Shown here: one piece after another, positions 25,801 through 37,120 of the stretch
Layout of the letters: the number at the start of each line of letters is the position of its first letter
How positions within the stretch are numbered: the first letter of the stretch is position 1
Origin: Cercis canadensis
Taxonomy: Eukaryota > Streptophyta > Magnoliopsida > Fabales > Fabaceae
DNA: 64,000 nucleotides
Assembly (NCBI GenBank): GCA_003255065.1
Contig: QAOA01003614.1
Span: forward strand, 180,967-244,966
Reading direction: 5' to 3'
The notes under the pieces: generated by a model
Told to the model about the DNA's origin: nothing
The model's input: only the letters and a program-made list of their open reading frames with translations
Databases searched by the model: none
Translations under genes and position numbers: made by a program

Positions 25801-28044
25801 CTATTTTCTTTTTCAAAGATGCACGAAATGGGTTATTTTTTTCTATACTGTTGGACTAGTTTAAGTGTAAATTGGTTGTAGATAGGTATTTGATGAATTA
25901 GAAACTTGATTAATGGTTGGGTTTATGAGTTTGTATTTTGTGTTAAATCTGAATTTCAATGTTAAAATTGGAGTAGTTGTGGATTTTTCATGTTGAAATT
26001 GGTTGAGGGCTTTTGATATATGATATATGTAGAGGGTTTGGATGATTTTTTGTTATTTTTTTTTGAATTAGTATTGATGAATTTTAATTTTGTGGGGTTT
26101 AGAGAATAATTTATTAAATTAAATTGTGTGAAATTGTTCAGATTTTGAGAACTATATTTGAGGCTCTTGTTGTATGTTATATGTAGCTTATTTGTATAAT
26201 TTGTGAAATGAATGTACGTTAGAGTTATATATGATAAATTAGTGAGGTTAACTTAGAAACCCGTCTGAAAGTTAATCGTGTAAGATAAAATCTTGGATAG
26301 TCACCAATTTTGAGACTATTCTTGATGTAATTGTTCCACTAATAGGATGATAGAGCTTTGGGAGCAAGTAGGAGAACTAAATTTTGTAGCACATCTATTT
26401 TGTTTCTCTGGATACATATTCATGCTGGTTAAACAGAATAATTCGTGTACTTGGAGAACCATGAGGAGCTGCTGCCGAAATTTAGTTGACCTACTTGGTC
26501 CCTATAAGCTTCTATTAGTGGTGGAACAAACTTCAAGAATGAGATAAAAGTCATACCTGGAGTAGAACTTAGTACCTTTGAAGAATTATAGGAAAAAATT
26601 ATCAACTTCATTTTGTTTTGAACATTGAAGGAATATGGATATCCCTGAACATCGTTGCTAGATGTATGAGAGACTTGTTCTAAATAGTAAGGTTGTTAGA
26701 GATGATTTTTATGCCGGTGTTGAGGTTTTTATTGGGTTTGCCAATCAACAAGTGTATATTGAAGGAGGAAAGATTAGATGTCCATGTACTAAATACAAAT
26801 GCCATAAGTTTTGTACATTGGATGAGGTTAGGATACACCTACACACGAAAGGCTTCATGAATGATTACTATTATTAGGATAATTATAGAGAGGTTCATCC
26901 AGTCATTGTCCTAATGGATGTAGAAAACTAATATTTACCTTGGTATGAGCATATGATTATGGATGATGTTGGACTCTTTTTCAAATCGGAGTATATACTA
27001 GAGGAGGATCTGAATCCAGAATTTGCAAAGTTTTATGATATGTTAAGGGCCGTTCAGTCTCCATTATGGGATAGATGTAAGACACTCTATCCTTTCAACT
27101 GCTGTTAGATTGTTAAGCATCAAGTTAGACTACAATATTCCTAAAAGTTCTATAGATAAACTTATTACATTGATGACGAAGATATTACCTCCAAGTCATA
27201 AGATGCCAACTAATTTGTATCAGACAAAGACATTGGTTTCTAAATTTGGTTGTGGGTTTAAAAAGATTGATAGTTGTCCACATGAGTGTATGTTGTATTA
27301 TGGAGAAGATGAAGCTACTAGGCAATGTCGGGTTTGTGGTGAAGCATGATTTAGAACATTCAAGGTTGGACGGGGGAAGGTTAGGGAAGTTCTAACTAAG
27401 CATATATGGTATTTTCCAATTATCCCTAGATTGCAAAGACTTTTTGCATCTAACGCATCTACAAAGGCTATGAGATGATATAAGGACCACCAACGTGAAG
27501 AAGGGGTGTTGTCCCATCCATTTGACGAAGATACAGGGAAACATTTTGACATAGTTTACCTAGATTTTGCATCAGAACCGTGGAATATGATGTTAGGTCT
27601 ATGTGCTGTTGGTATCAGTCCTTTTGAAATGGGTGTGAAGACATACTCATGTTGGCCTGTAATCTATACTCCTTACAATCTTCCATCTGGCATATGCATG
27701 AGAAGAGAATACATGTTCTTGATTGTCATTATTCCTGGTCCTCATAATCCAAAAAGCAAAATAGACTTCTTTTTGCAACCTTTACTTAATGATTTGAAAT
27801 TGCTTTAGGATGAAAAAATATTTACTTATGACATTTCTTTAAAGCAAAACTTTCGAATGAGGGCAGCTCTCTTGTGGATTATTAATGACTTCCCTGCATA
27901 TGGAATGCTATCTGATTGGCAAACAGCGGGGAAGTTGGGATGCCCGATCTGCATGCATGGTTCGAAGGCATTCTATTAAAGCATGGACGTAAAATATGTT
28001 ATTTTGATTGCCACCAACAATTTTTGCCCCAAGATAATCCTTTC
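19881..28044. repeat. About 4.1-kb direct repeat around a single N (23925)
   Basis: 19881-23924 and 23926-28044 match over their whole length: about 1.2 kb of flanking DNA plus the left 2.8 kb of a CACTA element. The left copy ends exactly at the N and the right copy starts immediately after it. Differences include substitutions and a roughly 80-bp block near 25919-25996 absent from the left copy. This fits two haplotypes of one locus placed in series; a true tandem duplication is the alternative. Confidence 0.8.
21114..23924 (+). mobile_element. Left part of a CACTA element, first copy, cut off at the N
   Basis: It begins CACTACAAGAAAAAGG (21114), the CACTA terminal repeat, followed by a dense set of TCCGTGAGAAA / TTTCTCACGG subterminal motifs up to about 21540 and a T-rich leader. 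Transposase remains follow: the transposase-associated domain near 22533-22805 (IRCPCTKYKC) and the start of the Transposase_21 region (22987-23656), ending mid-domain at the N. Its continuation is the right-hand copy. Confidence 0.8.
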
Positions 28045-30762
28045 CATTATAACAAAATTAACTTCTTGAGGAATATTATGGAGAAGGGCATCTCACTAAG
28101 GCGCTACTCTAGAGATGAAATTTACATACAAGTGTTAAGACAACCGAGAGTAACAAAGAGTGGGGTGTTCTTTCTAGTGGTTATGGTGAAACCTACAACT
28201 GGACAAAGTGTAGTATTTTATGGGACCTACCATATTGGCATGATTTGTTGATTCGTCATAACATTGATGTGATGCATACAGAGAACAATGTCTTAGGGAA
28301 TGTCTTCAATACGATCATGGATGTAAAAGGCAAGAGTAAAGACAATGTGAAGTTAATACTAGGTATGACAAAGTTGTGTAAATGTCCTAGTTTGAAGTTG
28401 CAAGACTTGGAAAATGGAAAGATTGCGAAACCCAAGGCATTGTACACACTTAGTATTGACCAGAAGAGAGCCGTATGTGAGTAGGTGCAAAGTGTGAAGC
28501 TTCCTGATAGATATTCCTCAAACTTAGGGAATTGTGTCGATATTAATCTGTGGACTTTGACCCACATTAAAAGTCATGATAATCTTGTCTTTCTAGAGAG
28601 ACTCTTACCAATTGCTTTTAGTGGGTTGCTTAGGGAAGTTTGGGAACATCTTGAGTTGAGCCAATTTTTTTGAGATCTTTGCTCTCCTACTTTGTGCACG
28701 GTTGACTTGCAGATAATGGAGCAAAATATTCTCATAATCTTGTACAAACTTGAGAAGATTTTCCCTTCTGGTTTCTTTGATGTGATAAAGCATTTACCGA
28801 TTCATTTAGTTGAAGAGGCGATCAACAGTGGACCTATCCAATATAGGTGGATGTATCATTTCAAAAGGTTTCTTCATACCTTAAAGCGAAAGGTTAAAAA
28901 CAAAGCCTTTGTGGAATGTTCGATTTGCGAAGCATACATCATTGAGAAAACTTCAACTTTTTGTTTGTACTATTTCGAGTCTCACGTCCATTGACTAGAA
29001 GAATGCCTCACAATGATGATGGTAGGGAAATTTATGCCGGACAACCTATTTTTGTCTTCAATTATCCTGGTTTCCTCCATGGAACCTCGCAACGACGATA
29101 TCTTAATGATAAGAAACTAGCAGCTGCAATAATGTTTGTGTTGCTCAATTGCCCAGAAGTTAAACCTTACTTGAAGTAAGTTCCAGCTTAATATCTTGGT
29201 TAATTTTGATGATTAAATTTGAATTTTATGTGTATAATCAATTTTTTGTTTATGTTGCAGCATGTACATACATGAATTAACCTCAATGTACAGCAATCTC
29301 CTAAATGATCAAATGGATAAGCACATCTTCATTGAATTTCCTCAATGGTTTAAAGATTTTGTACGTGACTCTAACTATTTTTAATATTTAATTGTATTCA
29401 ATTCTGCTTTAGTATATTACTAACCTCTTGTTAATTATATGTAGGTACAAAACCCTCATAATGGTATTATTGACGAGCTTTTAATATTTTTAGCTTGGGT
29501 TCTCTTAAGGAAGGTTCAGATATAGGACCGAGTAAATATCAACAGTTATAAATTTCATACAGATGCTTGGTCCCAAGATCGAAAAACAAATAACAACAGA
29601 TTTTGTTTAAAGGGATCTGGTTATGGTGAAGTTGAATCCTCCTATTATGGGGTACTACAAGAAATCATTGAGATTGCATATACGGGTTCACATAGTTATC
29701 GATTGATACTATTTGATTTCAAATGGTATGATCCTTCATCTTAGGAGATAAAGAGTTATCCAAAATATGAATTTGTGGAGGTAAACTCAAGCATAACATA
29801 TAAGGGGGATGACCCATTCATCTTAGCTCAACAAGCAGAGCAAGTTTATTTTTCTTTTTACCCATGCACAACTCCTAATAAGCGGGGATGATTACAAGTC
29901 ATTCATACGAAGACTAGACACACAATTGATGCCCCAGATGATCCCTACCAAGATGAACCACACCACTCATCGGCGTTAATTGTTGATGATGATCGGACAC
30001 TGATAGATTTGAGATATATCGCTTCAACTGCTAAGAGGAAGTTGTTACTGGTGCGAATCCAATCTTTGTTACTGATGTAGATGATGACATAGGAGAAGGT
30101 GCTAAGGAAGAGGAAGAAGATGAATATCATAGCAGTGATGAAGAAATCGAGGAAGATCCCCTAAGTGATTATGTTCTAGAAAGCGATTGATATCATCCTT
30201 TTTGTATATGTAAAGATTGATTTTGTATATTTTTTTTTCACATTATCTTTCAGTATAGGTTCTTTTGTATAAATTCTTTAATTTTAATAAAATTTGATTG
30301 CATTTTACTCCTCTACTGTTGTTAATATTGTTCTGCTTATGCCATTGCTGGTTATTTTACTTTGCAAGTTTTTGGTTAGTAGAAAAACAAGGTGTAGAAT
30401 AGGGGTAGTAGGGGTTTTTCTCACGAAATTTCTTACAGATCAATCCATGAGAAAACATAAAAATAAAAATTAATTTTTTTTTAACTTGTGATAGTCGTTC
30501 TCATGGACTTTGTCTACGAGAAACTTGTCTCATATAATGGTTCCGTGAGAAAATCCACAGGCACATCGTGAGACTCCGCTGATTTTTCTCACGGATATTG
30601 TCCATGAGAAATTTCTCACAGATGACAATTTGCGTGAGAAATTGTGTTTGTCATTCTACTTTTTATCAGGGCAATGGGTCCATGAGAAACACGTTTCTCA
30701 TGGAAAAAATGTCATTTTCTCACAGATTTTGTTTGTGACAAACAGCTGATTTTCTTGTAGTG
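25154..30762 (+). mobile_element. CACTA (En/Spm-type) transposon, TNP2-like, about 5.6 kb
   Basis: The left end at 25154 is CATTACAAAAAAAGG, a mutated form of CACTACAAGAAAAAGG. The right end is TTTTCTTGTAGTG, ending at 30762. Both ends carry many copies of the subterminal motif in both orientations (25160-25590 and 30415-30740), the expected binding region of the element's own protein. The interior encodes a broken TNP2-like transposase. The 3 bases after the right end are TCT. TCT also precedes the CACACTCATTACA block on the left, but the exact 3-bp target duplication is ambiguous. Confidence 0.85.
26662..30189 (+). pseudogene. TNP2-like CACTA transposase, broken
   Basis: Transposase remains in order: transposase-associated N-terminal domain (26662-26877, GKIRCPCTKYKC), Transposase_21-type core in pieces (27110-27349 with CGFKKIDSCPHECMLYY; 27506-27808 with GPHNPKSKID; 27916-28484 with HNIDVMHTENNVLGN), a DUF4218-like region (28560-28980, LERLLPIAFSGLLREVWEHL) and a DUF4216-like region (29560-29770, HSYRLILFDFKWYDP). 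GT-AG introns lie near 29178-29260 and 29360-29440. The tail (to 30189) is very acidic. In-frame stops (near 26876, 28484, 28674, 29744) and frameshifts make it inactive. The protein would cut and rejoin the element's ends in the nucleus. Confidence 0.8.
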
Positions 30763-33446
30763 TCTCTCTCTTACTTTCATATTTATAAGTAGGATTTGAA
30801 TGGTGAATTTTTGCATGAAAATGGAATTAATCCTAACTTTGAATTTCAAAGTTTTGTGATTTTTTAATAAAATATTCATGCGGGTTTGATCTCAAATTTT
30901 GAGTTTAATGCTGTGAAAATCATGTTGAAAGATATTAGAAATGTTGAAGAACTGATTCTTGCCAGAACCGGGTCTGTAACCTAGTCTAGTGACCCAATTG
31001 TAGACCTAGATAGAGGTAGAAGATGATGAATAGTATTCTCAAGCGAAACTCACTTGCGTGTCAGGAGAGTGAGGGCACGTGAGGCCCACATGCTTGGAGT
31101 CTTTTTTTTTTTTGAAACTTGCCCAGTTCTTCTTCACTCTCCTTATTCTACCTTCTAAAATTTTTTGAGAATTTTTAGATGTCCAAAATTATTTTTTCTC
31201 AACTTTTAAAAACGTTACATCATTAAAATGATATTGTACTCTCAGAATTTTGCCCTGAAAATTATTGTGTATGATTTTCACATGGCTAGCAATTATATAT
31301 ATGTGGTACTCTCTCTTGTGGTGAATGATGCATATTAAAATAATTATTGAACTATATATTATCTATTTCATTGCCTAAAGTGAGAATAATTGTCTAATAA
31401 CTTATTGTGACATGGAAAAAACTGAGTTTTCTAGTTTTGGCAATCCAAATAATTTTGGAGACATTTTTGCATGTGAATGTGGTATTCTCTTTTTACCATT
31501 AACAATATATCATTAATCAAAAAATTACAAGTACTAAATTAAATAAAAGTACCATAAATATTTAAATGGTGTTTTGTTAGTAAGAAGCTATTTTTTTTTT
31601 CTATAGGGAGGCAGCTATTTTCTCATTTTATGCACTTAAAATTTCCTTCATATAGGTAAAAAATTAAAATTTAAAGGTTTTTTCATGATAAATACTTTTT
31701 GTTATTGTTATATTTAAAACATTGACTTTTTACACTAATAATTAGTGAAGTTTTAAAGTTTATCTTCAATCTCTAATTCTCTATGACCATTTCTCTTAAT
31801 AAGCATTAAATATAAGATAATGTGCCCTTTTCTGATTTTATATTAACCAATTTTAATTAAAATAGATGTTTTAACTTTTAAGTATTTAACATATTTGAGA
31901 CATTTATATAAAAAAGAAAATTGTATCAAAATTAATTAGTAATGACTTCTAATAAAAATGATCTAAGTAGGATTAGGTTGTCATAATCTATAGAAAGAGG
32001 ATCCTTCAGTGCTTTGATTTTAGGGCTCCATTGAATTGCAAATTCTCACACATAAACTACGCTTATTATTACTTAAAGTAGAATAATATATAAGAAACGT
32101 AAGACTAAAGATGGTTACATGTTATATTGAATGAACATTCCACAATAATTTTATCATCTCAATAACTAAGGTACTAAGATATGAAGTCTCTAATTAATCA
32201 GTATCAACATTTACATAAAGGTTATGATATTCTTAAGCTCTATCTTTTTTTCACTGTATGCGTTCTATATATTATTTTTCATGTTCAACTCAAAATCACC
32301 TAAAAGGTTAGTTGGCATTACCAATACTTTTTATAAGTTATTTTTTTTATAACATAAGATAGGAATTATAACAATTTTTTTGTAGTATTTAAGTTACATA
32401 GTGACTAAATTATGGTACTAAGGTATAAAAATCCCTAGTTAGACAATACTTATAATTTCATAAGAATTCTTCTAAACAAATTTTTTTTCCAAAATTTAGA
32501 GACAAATTTTTTTTCCAAAATTTAGAGGCTTTGCTTGGAAACTTATACTAATAAATTTTAAAATGTTCCAAATTGTATAGTTCATAATCAACATAACCAA
32601 TGTAGACTTAGTTAAGCCATTATATTAGTAAGTGTGACATTTGTCAATATATGGGGCTTTCGATGATCTATCAAATTGACATGAAGATTTTGTCAAAAAA
32701 TTGCAAAACTTTAAAATTCAAAATTAGAGTTTATCGTATTTTCATGGAAACATAAGACTAAGAGACAAGACTAATCGAAAGATTCATTTGCACATATATT
32801 TTAAAACTTATGAAGCTTCATCTTGGTGGGTTTAGAGATAGAGATGAAGGGAGATGGAGGGGACACGGAAGGGAGAAAAAGAAGGATGAGGAATGCTGGG
32901 AAAATAGAACCTTTAAAAAAATTGTTGCTGATTTGTAATAAGTGAAAATATTACTATTAAATTTATATTAATTATTCTAAAGCTTATAGCAGATTAAGTA
33001 AATGTGTTGGCCTTATTGTCAGCACATTTTTCATAATTTTTGTGGTCCACTTGAGATGAGGTTGTTTAACCCCATTTTTATATGGGGTAAGTTAAAGTCC
33101 CCCAATTATTTAAGCTGCACCCGGGTCAAATTTGTTTGCGACATCTAATGTGGGACACACGAAACAAGAGACAAACCAATTAAGTTTCCCATGAATTTCT
33201 TTTCGGTCCACACGCACAGAAATTATTGGCAGCTGACATTTCATTCATATGGAAAATTATGAGTGGACATGAATGTGCAAACTGAAGTTTTGTGTTTTTT
33301 TTTTTTTGCTTTTGTGGCAATGAAATAGTGAGGATGTTTGACTCAGCAAGTGGCTTATTAGCTTTTCTTATATCCTATTCTTCACAAACTTGATCTGCTG
33401 AACCAAGCAAATATAACAACTATCAAGCATATAAATTTGCTTTTTT
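30763..33446. other. Non-coding AT-rich region downstream of the receptor-kinase pseudogene
   Basis: No conserved ORF or RNA gene seen. From about 32236 onwards it is homologous to 44566-45780, the 3' flank of the intact sister gene, so that part belongs to the duplicated kinase unit. Confidence 0.6.
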
Positions 33447-34115
33447 GCGTTGTTTTGTGATCATATAATACAGACTGCATTTATCTGGCATCCAATACTG
33501 CAATGGTCACCCCATTTATGGAAAAAGCTTCTAGCATTTCTTCTGACCCGTGTGGTTCATCTGCTTCTACATCAATACAGAACGCTTGTTTTTTAGGAGC
33601 AGGCAGTGAGGCAGTTTCATTTGAGAGCATTGAAACAACTCCTAACATGCTTAGTCTATCTGCTGCACGGTGTTGTACACATAACAAACCCAATTGAACA
33701 CATCTTAGTGCTTCATGAATAGGGCAGCAATCAAGCAATGACTGGTCAATTAGTTCCATAACTTTGTCTTCATTCCAGAGNGCGTTGTTTTGTGATCATA
33801 TAATACAGACTGCATTTATCTGGCATCCAATACTGCCATGGTCACCCCATTTATGGAAAAAGCTTCTAGCATTTCTTCTGACCCGTGTGGTTCATCTGCT
33901 TCTACATCAATACAGAACGCTTGCTTTTTACGAGCAGGCAGTGAGGCAGTTTCATTTGAGAGCATTGAAACAACTCCTAACATGCTTAGTCTATCTGCTG
34001 CAAGGTGTTGTACACATAACAAACCCAATTGAACACATCTTAGTGCTTCATGAATAGGGCAGCAATCAAGCAATGACTGGTCAATTAGTTCCATAACTTT
34101 GTCTTCATTCCAGAG
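33447..34115. repeat. 334-bp direct repeat around a single N (33781)
   Basis: 33447-33780 and 33782-34115 are near-identical, holding the same last exon and 3' flank of the receptor kinase. The repeat ends and restarts exactly at the N, as at the other joins. The first copy (exon part 33481-33780) is therefore best read as a contig-overlap artefact. Confidence 0.78.
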
Positions 34116-35218
34116 CTGCCATGCCTGCATTAAACAAGTAAATTCTAATTAACAATGTTGTGCAAACTGTAGGACTGCCAGAGTTGTATTGTTTACAAAA
34201 CCTGAATTCCATCTCACTTACTAGTCCAATAAGGTTGAGTGGGTAATCCAAGTGATAGCGAGAACTATTCTTTCTGCCACTTACTATCTCAAGCACTAGG
34301 ACTCCGAAGCTAAACACATCAGTTTTCACAGACACAATGTCGTTCATAGCCTACTCATGAGACATATAACCACTCAAGAAATTAAGGAATTAATGAACTG
34401 AGTTGTTTATTTTGAATGGAATAGTTATATATTGTTAAAGGAGAAAAAAAGATATAACTAATTCTTAATAGTTAAAAAATTATACTCATTGTATTCCAAC
34501 AATTCTCTTTGTGGTTTTTTCACCTCCTTTCATCTCGAATATTCTTGCCAAGCCAAAGTCACTAATTTTTGGATTCATCTCATTATCTAATAATATATTT
34601 GCTAGCTTTTAAGTATCGGTGAATCACTGTTAATCTTGAATACATATGTAGATATATCAGCCCTTGAGCAATTCCTTCGATAATGCTAAATCTTTTTCTC
34701 CAGTTTAGCAATTTCTTTTTTTCAGAATCTGTATCAAAGTAAGACAGACTATAGCATAGACAAACAAAGAAAAATTAAAAAGGAGAATTTTCAATTGGTA
34801 CTGTAAAGATAACATTCCAAAGATGTAAAAGTCTAAACTTTTGTTGTGCATGTACTCGTATACTAATATTCTTTCTTCTCTCTCAACACAAAATCCTAAA
34901 AGCCTTACTAGAATTGTATGCTGCAGTTTAGGTATAAGTATAGCGTCATTTTTAAACTCCACTAGCCCTTGTCCTGATCTTTTAGAAAGCCTCTTTATTG
35001 CTATCTCTTGTCCATCTGGCAGTTTCCCCTAAAATGATGTACTAATTAATTTTTGATGACTTGCATATTCTTTAATTAAATCCTAGAAAGAAATTTACCT
35101 TATAAACTGATCCAAAGCCACCCTCTCCTAGCTTATTTGCAACTGAGAAGTTCTTTGTGGTAGTAGCAATGCTTCTAAAGCTGAATATCTGGATTTCATT
35201 ATAGGACTTGCGGACTTT

Positions 35219-35407
35219 TTTTTTTGGTAAGAAAGGAATTCATTAAAGACAAGAGCAAAGTACAACAACAAATCCCAAAATTACAGACAAAAGACAGGGA
35301 TAACACCCCTCATAGGATAACTAACAATCCTAGGTAGACAAACTCCTCTTTTATCCGAAAATAATAGAGGTTGAACAAAAGGAGGGGAGTGATAAAAAAT
35401 TTCAAAG
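35219..35407 (-). mobile_element. LINE- or SINE-like insertion with 11-bp target duplication
   Basis: 189 bp absent from the intact sister gene are flanked by a perfect direct repeat TTGCGGACTTT (35208-35218 and 35408-35418). The insert starts with a T-run on the plus strand, i.e. ends in a poly(A) tail on the minus strand (...TTCCTTTCTTACCAAAAA). An A-tail plus an 11-bp target duplication is the mark of target-primed reverse transcription. It is either a SINE or a strongly 5'-truncated LINE end; no RNA polymerase III boxes were clear. Confidence 0.8.
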
Positions 35408-35893
35408 TTGCGGACTTTGCTTCGCTCGTTTGCTATGTGATTTAGACTGGAATCAACAGTACGGCCTCCAATTTCTTTTATCAGCATAGCTGTCTTTATT
35501 TTCCTCTCGACTAGTCAAGTCACATGAAAGGAAGATAAATATAAGTACAACTAATCTTAGATAACAAATTTATCAAAGATCTCCAATAAAAATACCTTCT
35601 TTTTTGCATTTCTTCAGAATTACATAGCATATGTAGCATAATAAAAGTACACCAACAAAACTTCCTATTGCAATGAGGGATATCCCCCATCTGTTTTCTG
35701 CATTTCACCAAAACAATGTTGTTAGATCAATTTTCTATAGTGATGAATCAAATCAATAATATGCTTGTACATGAAGTAAATTAATGTTGACTACATTTTA
35801 CCTACTCTTTCAAATCTATCAACGAAATTGATTCTCTGCGCACGCCAATCATCAGTGTCTCTGCTTTTAAACTTTGTCCCGTTGCTCCATATC

Positions 35894-36160
35894 TGTTGAA
35901 AACATGCCTATAAAGCTGCTGTTTGACTAAGTGCTATAAAGCTGCTGTTTGACCAAGTCTGTAGGTTTCTGTTTAAGTTTGTTTTTCAATTTTGTTTATG
36001 GCTCAATATTAGGAAGGTTGTTAGTTATGCCTAAGAATAAGGGCCACCTTTGTAATTCATTTGAACTCTTGCTCTATTTATAGAGCAATGCAATGAGTAT
36101 TATTATTATCCTCCGAAACCACTTCTTTTGTCTTTCTGCTCTTAAAAGAAAACAGCAACA
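35894..36160 (+). repeat. 5' LTR of the copia element in copy A (267 bp)
   Basis: It starts TGTTGAAAACATGCC and ends CAGCAACA, three bases before the primer-binding site. It contains a tandem CTATAAAGCTGCTGTTTGAC unit. Matching LTR starts occur at 40117 and 40998. Confidence 0.85.
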
Positions 36161-36203
36161 AAGTGGTATCAAAGGTTTAATCTTGAGGGATTTTTGAGTT
36201 TAG

Positions 36204-37120
36204 TTGAGTGAACCCATAATGGAAGGTGACACACCATTCACAACAGTTGCACCACCAATTTTTGATGGTGATAACTATGAAGCTTGGGCTATCAGGATGA
36301 CTGTTCATTTTGAAGCTCTAGATCTTTGGGAGGCTGTAGAAAATGACTATGAAGTTTTTCCACTGCCTGAAAACCCCACAATGGCTCAGCTGAAGAATCA
36401 CAAAGAAAGGAAGACGAAGAAGTCTAAGGCTAAAGCTTGCCTTTTTTCTGCTGTGTCAAGCGTAATATTTACAAGAATTATGAATCTACAGTCTGCCAAG
36501 GATATCTGGAATTATCTCAAATCAGAATATCAAGGCAGTGAAAGAACCAAAGGCATGCAGGTGCTTAACTTGATCAAAGAATTTGAGATGCAGTGCATGA
36601 AGGAGACAGAAACCATTAAAGGCTATGCTGACAGGTTGCTAAGCATTGTAAATAAGGTACGACTTCTTGGTAAGGATTTCCTTGATGAAAGAATCGTGCA
36701 AAAAATACTAGTCACTATACCTGAAAAATATGAATCAAAGATATCATCATTAGAAGAATCAAAAGACCTGTCAAGTATCTCTTTGGGAGAATTAGTAAAT
36801 GTTTTGCAGCATAGGAGCAGAGAAGAATGATGAGACAAGAGGAGGCAGTACAAAGGGCTTTTAATATAAAAGCACAAAACTGAGGAGGAGGCAAAGAAAA
36901 GAAAAATGACCAGAGGAAGAATAACAAGAAACCTGAAAGCTTCAATAAGCAGCAGGTTAACAAAAATGAGACTTTTTCCCCATGTCCACATTGCAAAAAA
37001 ACAAATCATCCTCAAAGAAGATGTTGGGGGAGGCCTGATGTCAAGTGCAGAAAGTGTGGCAATATTGGGCACATGGAGCGGGTTTGCAAGTCTCAACAAC
37101 ATGAAGAGGCAAAAGTATCT
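36204..37120 (+). pseudogene. Copia gag, near-complete but frameshifted
   Basis: The start at 36204 gives a 208-codon copia capsid region (FDGDNYEAWAIRM..., DUF4219/UBN2-type), ending in a frameshift near 36800. The next frame continues with QRRMMRQEEAVQ and two zinc knuckles (CPHCKKTNHPQRRCW and CRKCGNIGHMERVC), after one more stop near 36880. Confidence 0.8.

Noticed and set aside
33481..33780. A third receptor-kinase gene represented by an extra last exon
   Set aside because: The extra exon and its flank end exactly at the single N and repeat the neighbouring copy, so a contig overlap is the simpler reading.
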